Assembly: GCA_947632045.1 (NCBI GenBank)
Contig: CANRNQ010000023.1
Location: 1 to 34,376 of the forward strand
Origin: an uncultured Clostridia bacterium
Lineage (GTDB): Bacteria > Bacillota > Clostridia > Oscillospirales > Acutalibacteraceae
DNA length: 34,376 nt
Reading direction: 5' to 3'
The position numbers and the translations under genes are program-made. The notes below the pieces were generated by a model, which was given only the letters and a program-made list of their open reading frames with translations, was not told the origin of the DNA and did not search any database. This document shows, piece by piece, positions 1-10,700 of this stretch (its first letter is position 1; every line of letters begins with the position of its first letter).

Positions 1-1667
1 ATGGTAATTGAATTGTCAAAGGTAATGGTTATCTTAACCTTTTCGCTCAGGAGATTATATCCCGCGGCTGTTTTTTCTTCGCTGAGATAATATTTTCCCT
101 CCGCCAAGCCGCTGACTATAATTTTTCCTATCGAATCGCCGCTTGCGATTGGGCTGAGCTTCTTCGTTACGGTACATTCTTTTCCGTCAATCTGAACCTT
201 ATAGTCGCCGTTAGCGTCCGGCGTTTCTGCTGTAAGATCACCGTTATACACAGAATACGACAAGTTATCGTCAGATCCAGATTTTACGAACCATACGTCC
301 GATTCGGAAGCATCTTCAAGCACCTTAGTCATTCCGAACACAACTTCATCTATTCCGCTGTCCTCGGTTGGTTTTTCCCCATTAAGAGTTTTTGTAAGCT
401 CCATTCCTATTGTGCGGACGAACACCTTCGTTGTCGATTCCGGGGTTTTCTGTGGAGCCGAATTTACAAGCGTGGGGTCGTTTGTGTACGACACAAGAGC
501 AGTGTTCGGGTTGCCTTCGCCGCCTATGACAGCGTTTGAGTTGAGCGTAGCCTTATATGATATTGAGATTTGCTCGCCCTGATAATCCTTAAGGGAAGTC
601 CACTTGAAGTCGGCGGTTATTGTAGTAACACCCGTTTCAGTATCTCCTTTTGTGGTAAGCGTATAATCGGTGTCGGATGCGAGGGTCGCAACAACGTCAT
701 CGCCTTGAATTATCTCCGCCTTAAAAACGTCTTTGTTGAAATCAAGTCCCTTGGACATATTGTCGGTAAATATATATTTTATATTTTTTTGCTGAGCCTC
801 CGTTAATTCCGAAGTGCCGTCGTGCAGGACATAAGTAGGAATATCTGTTTTGATAGAGTAATTAATTATATCGCCGATATTTGCATCGGTTGTATTTTCC
901 AGTGTGCCGTCTTCAAGAACTATTTTCTTATTGACGCTTATCGGGTCATCCTTAGGATAAGCGGTTACGTCATACACCCACTCGTCCTCGGTAGATTCCA
1001 TCCATTGGGGAACCGACACAAGGAACGGCATTGATACCTGACTGTATCCCGGCGGCACCACGGTTTCAACTACGAGATACACACCCAGGGCGATTTGTCC
1101 GCCCGCGCCGAATGTGTATTCGCCCGTTCCCTTTTCTGCGGGTTCACCGGAACCCGGCTCAGGCGCAGGAACGACCGGCTCTTTCGTTTCGGTTGAGGTG
1201 TAAATCATTCCGTTTTCTGCGCTGCCGGCAGTGTTGCCAAGATTTTCCGCAACATTTCTGAGCGCGGGAATCAGCTTTAAAAGCTCGGGTGTGCTTGTGA
1301 AGGACGCGCCCGCGTCACGATTTACAAGTTTGGCAAGTTCATCAAGCTGAGTCTTATATTCTGCGCTATTTTCGGCGGTGAAATTTTTCGTCACCTCATA
1401 TTTGCGCTCGCCTTTGTGCTCGCCGGAAGTTTCTTTGCTTATCTTTATTACTTGATACGCCTTGAATTCCGCTCCAGACACGCGCTTTTCCGGATTATCA
1501 ACAGGCAGATTATTGTCACCCTTTGTCACGTCCGTCTGATATTTAATGAGGGTGAGACTTCCGCTGTCCCGATTTATGTCTGTTATCCTCGCCGCCGAAG
1601 CGTAAGCTGAAAACAGGACGGAAGCGGTCAAGATAAAGCTTATCAAAAGCGCTGTAAATTTTTTCAT
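1..1667 (-). CDS. LPxTG-type pilin backbone protein, partial (3' end outside window)
   Basis: This is a secreted pilin subunit of the SpaH/EbpB type; only the first 555 codons lie in the window and no stop is reached at position 1. Translation begins at ATG 1665-1667, behind a TAGGAGG ribosome binding site. Residues 1-25 form a lipoprotein-free signal peptide (MKKFTALLIS then a hydrophobic core ending AYASA). A pilin-like Ig/Cna-type N-domain follows. A VTAYPKD segment near residue 239 matches the pilin motif, whose Lys is the usual sortase C cross-linking residue. Further domains carry an ETVVPPGY turn and a LSEEKTAAGYN E-box-like segment typical of isopeptide-forming domains. It starts 52 bp after the giant adhesin stop on the same strand, so the two are probably co-transcribed as tip and shaft. 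The sorting signal and any sortase must lie beyond the left edge. Confidence 0.85.
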   Translation of the reverse strand, partial: MKKFTALLISFILTASVLFSAYASAARITDINRDSGSLTLIKYQTDVTKGDNNLPVDNPEKRVSGAEFKAYQVIKISKETSGEHKGERKYEVTKNFTAENSAEYKTQLDELAKLVNRDAGASFTSTPELLKLIPALRNVAENLGNTAGSAENGMIYTSTETKEPVVPAPEPGSGEPAEKGTGEYTFGAGGQIALGVYLVVETVVPPGYSQVSMPFLVSVPQWMESTEDEWVYDVTAYPKDDPISVNKKIVLEDGTLENTTDANIGDIINYSIKTDIPTYVLHDGTSELTEAQQKNIKYIFTDNMSKGLDFNKDVFKAEIIQGDDVVATLASDTDYTLTTKGDTETGVTTITADFKWTSLKDYQGEQISISYKATLNSNAVIGGEGNPNTALVSYTNDPTLVNSAPQKTPESTTKVFVRTIGMELTKTLNGEKPTEDSGIDEVVFGMTKVLEDASESDVWFVKSGSDDNLSYSVYNGDLTAETPDANGDYKVQIDGKECTVTKKLSPIASGDSIGKIIVSGLAEGKYYLSEEKTAAGYNLLSEKVKITITFDNSIT

Positions 1668-1719
1668 AAATAATCCTCCTAAATTTCCAATTGTATCTGA
1701 TTTGAGTATTTTTACAAAA

Positions 1720-4700
1720 TCATTTACAACCGCTATTTTTAGCCTTCTTTCTTTTGACAGCGTAGTATATTACTCCTGCTCCTATTATTACGAAAATCAA
1801 GCCAGCTATCGGGATCCAGTAGTTGAAGCCCTCGGTCGAGCCGGTGAGCGGGAGATAATCGTTGAGCTCTGTTGTGTTCGAAAGCGTAATCGTTACGTCT
1901 CTGTAATAATTCTTGCCATCTTTTGTATATGCCGGATCGTCCGGAAGTGAAATAATAGAATTTGAATCGGGCTTTTCACCATTCGCGAGCTCATATGGTA
2001 TGGTGATATATATCGGTTTTATGAGCGGGTTCGGGTCTTTCTCGCCCGCCGGTGTTGCCGGCAATTCAATTTCCGTTATGCGGTAGGTCGTCTGCAACAG
2101 CTTATCGACGGATATAGTGCCTTTTGCATCTGTTGTATATTCGCCGGTATTGCGGTCGGGGTCAAGATTGGTGGAATCCGGCGAGTCTATAAAGCCGTCC
2201 GTGTTATATACCAGAGGTTTCCAGTCATCGCCGTCCTGATACTCGATCTTGAATTTGACGCCAGACATCGGATTTGTATTATCGTTATCCTTGTACTTTT
2301 CGATTGTTATCGAGCCGTATGCGTCGGTCAGAGCGAGGTTCTGCCTTGACTTGGTATATACGAAGTTGTTTTTCACAACATTGACAGCGTCCGCATAGCT
2401 GTATGTGAAGATGTCTCCGGCGGTGGGGAAAGTCTGGTTGATGTAATAGGCCTTTTCGTCGCCTGTATCTTTACTGATTTTTGCGATATTATTGTCGCTC
2501 AAGTTCGCCTCGGAAATGATTTTAGATATGAACAGGTCAGAGAAGTTTCTCGTTTGCGTAGTTTCAGCGCCGCCCTCCTCGGCAGGCGGATAATGCAGCG
2601 TTACCGTATTGCCGCTCGGAGCCTTAAAGAGCACCTTGTAGTCGCCCGAGGCAAGGGGAGCTTCATCATTGAAATTATAAGCTCCGTCAGTGCCGGTAAC
2701 CTGACTTGCGACAACCTCTTGCTTTTCTATGTCATCTGTCTTTGTAATCTTGACAAGCTCGACCGCAACATTTTCAATTTTTGGCTCGTCATCCGGGTCG
2801 TATTGTCCGTTCACATTGCTGTCAAGCCATACGATACCGCTCAAATCTCTTCCGACAATTGTTGTGCGGGTATTTTCGGAGTAACCGCTGTCGGTGCTTG
2901 CACCCGTCACTGTTTTCGCGTCATCGTCCCAATTTCCGTTGAAGGAGGAGTGGAAGTAGGCGTTGTTGAAAAGATCGTCGTTCGGTTTACCGTCAAATTT
3001 GAGTGTAATATCAACCGTTACGCTGTCGGCGGAGGCAAGCTGGATACCTGTAACAGCGACAGCCTTTACATTTTTGCTGAAATTTGCGTTATTGCTGCCT
3101 TCTTTAAACGTATAAACTCCGTCTGTACCTGTATTGGTACCCTCAGCGCCTCTTTGCAAGGCCTTCCATCCGTAATCGGTAATTACTTCATTATCTATTC
3201 TACCGATTTTTGTAAGATACTCTCTTTTAGCCGAGTCTGTAACTGCTTCATCGGTAAACTGGACTATATCGGGCGGAGCCGGAAGTACCCCGAGCTTACC
3301 CGCAGCGTCCGAAGTGGCAATTTTCTTGCCTTCGGCATCGGTATCGGTATCATACAACAATTCGCCAACATTCTCACTTGATGATACATAAACGCCCTTG
3401 ATTTCAGCCTTCTTGGTATTCTGGTTGCCCTCACGGGTAATTTCAAGCTTTGTGATAGTGAAGTCCGGGTATTTTCTTTCTGTGCCGGAGTCTTCGCCGT
3501 TTGCAAGGGTGGTATTGGCGTTCGGCACATCAACAATGGAGCCGGACGTATCGGTCATATCCTTGTTAATTCTTTCGTCTCCGACAAACGGGAGAACGTC
3601 AAGAATTGCAAATGTAACCGGCTGAGAGCTTACAGAGTTTGTGTATTTGAGAGTGTATGTAAGCTCATTGGTCTTGGGATTATATGTGCAGGCGGGATCG
3701 TCAAAGGGCTTATCCACCTTCTTGCGAATGCCCGAAGTGTTAGCCAAAATCTGAACGTCCTTTGTGTCGGTGAAATAGCGGCCGTCGTTCATAGCCCAGT
3801 AGAATTTAACGCGATAATCGCCGTCGTCGGAGGACTCAAACAATTGTTGTCCGGTCCATTTATTGAAGTTAATGTTCGACGCTGAATCCGTCGTTTCACT
3901 TTTTTTGGCATATACTATTCTCTCGGTTTCGTTGCTCTTGCCCTTATTCAAAACCTGATAGACCTTTACAATAGTTTTTCCAATCTTTGCATCATCATCG
4001 CTTCCTCCGGCGGGGATAATCTTTGAAGAGTCGCCTATAAGCTCCTGATTAACGAGCTCGCTTACCGTAAGATTAGGCGTGTGTGTAACTTTCGTTTCGC
4101 CTGCCTCGTTAGTAGTTGTTGTGTTGTCATCATATGAGGCGCTCTCGTTGATTGCCGCGGTCATGGCGTAATAGCTTTCGGTGGTACGATCTTTTTCGCT
4201 ATCCTCGGAACGTCGGTTGTTTTCGTCCGTATTAAGCTTGACGATTCCCGGTTCGCGCGTGGTTCCTTTTACATCTTCCTCTTTAAGATGTTGGTTAGAG
4301 TAGTTATCGTAAATTCCGAGTCCTATCTTATCCGTGATGGCATAGCCCGCCATAAGAGCGAAGTTATAATATGAGAAAACGGTGTTGTCGAGGCCTGCAT
4401 AATTGTCATCCGTTCCCTTAACAGTAACCTGAACATCCGAAGTGCTGTTTTTCGGGTCGTACATAACGACGTTTTGGCTCTTTTCCGGATGGTCAATGTC
4501 GTCGATTACCGTTACCACAGCGTCGTTTCCCGCCTCGATATAGCCCTTGGGAATCAAGCGCACAAGGCGCGAGCCTGTGACTACCGCCTGCACTTCGTCA
4601 ACATACGGAGCGTCAAGAGGGATAACGTCTGTGCCCATTTCGGAACTGCCTGCGTCCGGCAGGAATTGGTTTTTAAAATCAGAATCTTTTTTATAATTCT

Positions 4701-7700
4701 GAAGCGCCGTGTGAAGCTGTTTCCACTGAGAATATCTATCAACAAAATCAAAGCCCTCGGTGTAGTGTGCATACTGCTCGGGATCACTGTCTTTCATCGT
4801 TTTAAGATAATTATTCAATCTTTCTATTATTGTTCCTCCCGCAGTACTATTCAGCTCGTCTGAATCAATAAGCAGAAGGAGTGTTTGCGCCTTTTTGTCG
4901 AGGTCCTCGCCCCTGAGAGTGAGCTGGTCATAGAGAAGACGAACTCTCTTCCACCTGTTGAAGTCAGCGACTGTGCCAACGCCGTAGGTAGAAACTTTAA
5001 GGAACTGTTTTCCGGGCATAAAGCGCTCGGAGGTGTAGGTTATCGGATAATACTTATAGTTAGTATAATTCGTCCAATACTCGTCATTCAACAACGTATT
5101 CACATCAAGATATTTTTCAATGTTTGCGTCAACGCCGTCTGTGTATGTTGAAACGCCGCCATTATCCTTTGGGAATGTTTCCGCCTCATACCCTCCGTCC
5201 GATTTTTTGTCCGGCTCGTCAATCATTGTGTCGAGGTCTACAACGTCTTCGTTGAAGTTGACTCTGACGTCTTTGTTGTCAACTTTATAATCGAGGGAGA
5301 ATCCGCTGCCGTCGTTTGTGCCGTCCACTTTACCGCCGAGCTTTGTTATATAGCCCTCGGCGAGGTTCGTTTCCGCGTCGATGGACCACGCTATACCCTT
5401 TTCGTTGGAATATGCGCCATTGGTGAAATTAATGGTCTGGGTGATGTCGCGAACCGTGTCATATGTGGTGTCGGGGCCGCGGAAGGAATCTTCATACGAG
5501 GCTATGCGCTGGTCGCCGACGAGATACCAATTGAAGCCTTCGGTATTTATTGTATTCATGAGGTATTCCTTGGGGGATGTTTCAACCGATATACAATTTT
5601 CGCCTCTTTTTGCCGCATCCTCGTCAAAGGTTATGGTGACGTCACAGTGATTGTAATTCGGGTCGCCCACCGGTTTGCTGCCAGGGTTGTTGAGGGCGAT
5701 AATATAGTTGTCGTTTCCGTTACCGTAGGAAATACCGCTGTCCCAGTTGCCGTTTGCGGCTACCTTAAAGGCGTAGGATTTAAAGTTACCGTTTATACCG
5801 ACCTCGACGTTATAGAAGGTTTGGCTATACAAATGTCTACCCTCTCCTGCGGTCTTAACAGGCTTTAACTTACCGGCTTCCGTAGCGTTGCCTTCCATTT
5901 CATGTCTTTTATCGCCTTCATAGGGCTGACCGTTTTCCTGAAGTCCGAGCCATGTATAGCCGGTGAGGCCCTTTTCGCCGAGGACGGAATAGGACTCGAC
6001 AAGCACTTCGCCTATTGCCTCCGCGCGGACGAGCTTACTCGCTTCTGTGCATTCGGGGTCACTGTACGCATCATAACTTGTCTTTGCGGTTCGTGGGTCG
6101 TATGTGACCTTGATATACGCATTTTGCAGCAATCTGAAGGAGATGTTGTTGCCGCTGTCCTTGTCAAATTCAATTACCTTAAAGGCGTAATTCTCGCCTC
6201 CCGTTATCGGCACAGAATTACCGTTTTCGTCCTTACCGGAAATCTTATATTCATACAAGCCGGTGTCAATATTAAAGTCCATAACGGCGTTTTGCAGATT
6301 CCAGACGGAGCCCATGAGCTTCTCGGTGCCGGTTACGACATATTGGGTCATTTCAAGAGCGCCCGGCATATCTGCGCTTATTGAAATTGCGTGGTTTTGG
6401 GAGTTGTAGATTATGGTTATACCGCTATCCTCTTTGAGCGAGAATTTAATATCGTTAGCGCCGCCGTTCTCGCCGAAGCCGAGGTTAATATCGCCGTCTG
6501 CGAATACCTTAAAGCTGTGTGCTCCGGCGCGTATCGTTCCTTCACTTCTCCACTGATACAAGCCGAGAGCGGTGCTTTGATCCGGCTTCATCTCTCCCTT
6601 TTCTTGGGCTTTTTGGATATAGTCTTGTATTTCCTCTTTAGTTGGGCCATTATCCTTGTCTGCGGCAGGAATAATGGTCGTGTCGCTGCCGAGCCAACGG
6701 TAGCCCGTTATGCCCTCGTCGCCCGCGACAACATATTTTTCCGACTCAACATCCGTTTTAACATCTAATGTCTTGCCGTCAGCTACAGCATTATAGGTTA
6801 TCTCTTTCGTATCGGAATTATATGTTATTGTCAATGTGCATTTTTCATCAGCGGCGGCGGGATCGGATTTTGAAATGTGGAAGAATTTGTTGTCCGTGCT
6901 GTCAAGCGCCCAGGTATTCGTGGTATCATAGGGGAGTATTCTCATCTGGTAGTTTGCGCCGGTGGGAATACCACTTAAGATTTTTGTGAATGTCACACCA
7001 TCGCCCAACTTACTCATTACGCCGGCTTGGGCAGACACTTTTTTATCATCAATATTCTGAGCGTCGCCCCACCTATGGCCGGTGAGAACCTTTTTATCGC
7101 TGACGATGGTATATGAATTATACTCGTAATTTGTGTAATCGGCTATGCTGCTCTCGGGGCATATGTCCTTTACGCTCTCGTCGTCCGCCTCGATCCAGTT
7201 ACCGTCCTGCTGAATGTAGAGCTTGCACTTATGGGTGTTCTCGTCAAACTCAAATTTAACTGTACACGCCTGTTTAAGAATGAACGACATATTTGTGCCG
7301 TTAAAAACGCCGTCGTAGCCGTAGTTAGCGTCATTCCAGTTTTGGTTGCCGCGCACCTTGAACTCGTGCTTTATGAAGCCGGATTCGTTTTGAATATCGT
7401 CTTCGGTAAATGGTTTTACAGCCGTGAATTTTGACTTATCGCTTGCGTCGGCTTCAAGGAAGAGATCATCTCCCCAGCTATTGGTGAAGCTGCCTATTAC
7501 TGAGTATCTTATCGAGTTATCTTTACCGTAGACCTGATGATATGTATTTTTCCCGTCGTTAGTTACATCGACAATTATAAGATAATCGCTTGAGAAAAGG
7601 CGGTCAAATTTAAATTGAATTTTTACATCACTATTATCTTTCTCTACATTAATCACGCAGTTGGTGGGGTCGTCAAACCTTGTCGCGCCGTAGTTATAGG

Positions 7701-10700
7701 TCATCGAGTCGTTCGCCTGAATTTTAAATTCATATTGACCCGCGTTTAAGCCCCTATATCCAACCTCGTAAAAGCCTGTGTTTTCATTCCATGTCAACTG
7801 ATTATTCGGCTGCGCAACAGCCCAGTCGTTATCATTCATGAGCGAGCCGTCGGCGTCCATTATAAAGTTGTAGTTATTGAGGACAACGGCGGCGGTTGAG
7901 GCCTGTGAGTAGCGGTAGGCGCGCATGATCATTGTTGTATTTTGGAAGGTAGAGCCCTCGCAAGCTCTTTCGCCGTTGAGCTTCATTCCGTCGCTCAAAA
8001 TACCATTCGCTCCGCCTGTCACCGTATTATTATCGGAAATGCCGTTGTTATCTTTAATCCAAAATACAGACTTTTCTTGGTCGTCTCCGGAGGATTCAAC
8101 ATTAGCGTCGGAGAAAACGGCGAGCTGCGGGTAATAGCCGTGCTCATAGCGCCAATCGTCGCCCGAGGCTTCCATTTTCAGCTTTGAGTCTTCGGTCATA
8201 TTAGTTAATCCCATTATGCCCTTTTCCTCGGCTGTGGTGGTGTAAAGTCCGGTCACGCCAACGAGTGAATATGGGGCTATTTCGCCATTATTCTCTTCGA
8301 CTGTCTGCCCTTTGCGGGCCGCGTTTATATCGTCCTGATAGGCTATCGCCTTTCCGCCTTCGGTTTTGCCGTCGCAGGTTCCGAATGTGAAATCAATATC
8401 CGCATAATTATCGGCTTGAGAGCCCGGCTCCGGTTCACCGGTTGTGTAATTTATAGCCTTATCCGGGGCATATGCGCTCTCGCCTCCGGCAATGCCGACA
8501 GCCATTTCGCGCATTGCGGTAGTCTGCATATCATAAAAACAATTATTGAAGAAGCCAAAGTTTTTGTCATATATTTTATAATATGTGTAATCGCTTGCGG
8601 GTACATTGTTCTTTGTAAAGGTTTCTTCAGCTTTGTTATTAGGAGTAAAGTAAGGATATGAAGTATTCTTATAGTTGCCGGCGACAGCTACCCACCAACG
8701 GTCCGGCGCTAAAACGCCGATGAAGCCGCCGGTCGGATAATAATCGAGTATTTCTACATTTTTGGTTGCGCCTTTATTGGCATTATCCGCACCCTCGCCG
8801 TTATTTGTATCCGCGAGATAATATTTTTCAAGATCCGCCGCCTTTCCGTCGTCGGTAACAGTGAGTATATTTCCAACCTCGCCGGTGGCGTAGCAGTTGA
8901 AGTAGCCCGTGCCGTTAAATTTATAGGTTGTTCCGTCGATTTTAACCGTTGTATTCAAAGAATACGCTTGATCCATACCGGTAAATCCGCCGCAGTAGCG
9001 TCCGGCATAGTCCATTCCGACCGAAGCGGAGGAATAGCAGTTATGAAAGATATTAGCGCCGCAGTTTGTTAACTTATCATCTTCAGTTACATCTTCATCA
9101 AGAACCCAATTGTTGCCGCTTTTTACGTATGTTTGTCGAGTTATGTTGAAGTAATACTTACCGCCGTTATCCCACTCATCTTGATCAGTATTACCTTTAC
9201 GGTTGCCATTTGAATCATAACTATATGCTGCTCTGTGTACCGTGTTATCCATATATGGATTTATTTTATACGATTCAGCAATATTTCTAATTCCTTGCAC
9301 ATATCCGGCAAACCCGCCCATGGCATTTCTTCCCTCAACTATTCCGGAAGAGTAGCAGTTTTCAAAGAAGTTAGAAATAGTATAATGATCGCCATCATCG
9401 GCATCGTCTTTCATCGCATAAATACCGAGTCTTGAAGATGCGCGGCCAATAAATGCGCCTGTATTTGTATCGGCGTAAATATTATTGTTAGTATAGCAAT
9501 TCCTCGCGACTATACCAATACCGCACGAAATAAACGCGCCTGAGTCAACTCCCAAGGAAAACAATTCACAGTCTACTGAGTAAGAATTTTCAAACATATT
9601 CGGATAATATTTGATGTTTGTATCCGGATCATAGTCAAATATTATTTTTTCCGGTTTTTCAGGAAACGGCACATTATAGCTTATCGGGTCATTGTTATCC
9701 TTTCCTTGAGTTTGAGGAAGTATTATATCAATTTCATCGCCTTTAGAATCATGAACATTTTCCATGCTTTTGGCCTGAATGTTTGATGAAACACCCCCAA
9801 CATGATCGCCGCCAATTACAATATTGCTGTTAGCAGAACAATTTTTTACAAATGTACCGGAAGAACTTACTCTGCGCCCAATAAGTCCGGAAACGTATAG
9901 GGCGTTGTAATTTTCAACAAAGGAATTTTCCGTATGAACATTATATAAATACATTGGGACAGTGGCCGTTGTATGTGAAACAAGAAGTCCGGTAGTATTG
10001 AATGTAGGATTATATTTTTTACAAGTATTAATGACAAGAGAATTTGCAATACAAAAGTTTTTGACAATTAATCTTGTGTTTCCAACACTAATCAATCCGT
10101 TGTCAGAGGTTCTCAGGTTATACAACGTGTGTCCGTTACCCTCTATGTAAATAACTCTACTCTGGCCTGCCGCGCCTTGTCTGTAGTCAATTGATTCCCA
10201 ATCGCAATTACCGTCCAAAGTTATCGTGTTTGGGGATTCATTCGGTTTTGCTGATGCTGATACATCTATATACGGAGTGCTGTGCACAAGTTGATCGTTT
10301 TTAGTAGAAAGCGGATGCTTAGGCGTGTCGGCATTAACCTTATATCCTGCCATATTTAAATCTTTTGTTATATTAATTAAAATATTTTTACCATAGTTGT
10401 CTATTCCTTTGACTTCCGTGGCCTTTTCTTTATAGTTATTTATAGTGCCGTATTCCATTGCGTAACGAAACTGCCTTGGATTTTCAACATTGAATACGGT
10501 AAATTCTCTATTGGTCGTTGCATCAACTTCAATTGTAACCTTTGGAAGATCGGAATCCGCAGTGACCACAGCAGTGGCATTTTTTTTAAATTTAAGATTT
10601 GAAAGCGGGGTTCTTTTGTTGGCACCACGGTATTTATCCGGTATTACATAATTTTGCATACCATTCCATTCCGGACATACTTCACCATTTTCATCAAGTA

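Noticed and set aside
2554-3381. 275-codon plus-strand ORF opposite the giant surface gene.
   Set aside because: It is a shadow of the strongly coding minus strand, with no RBS and no recognisable domain.
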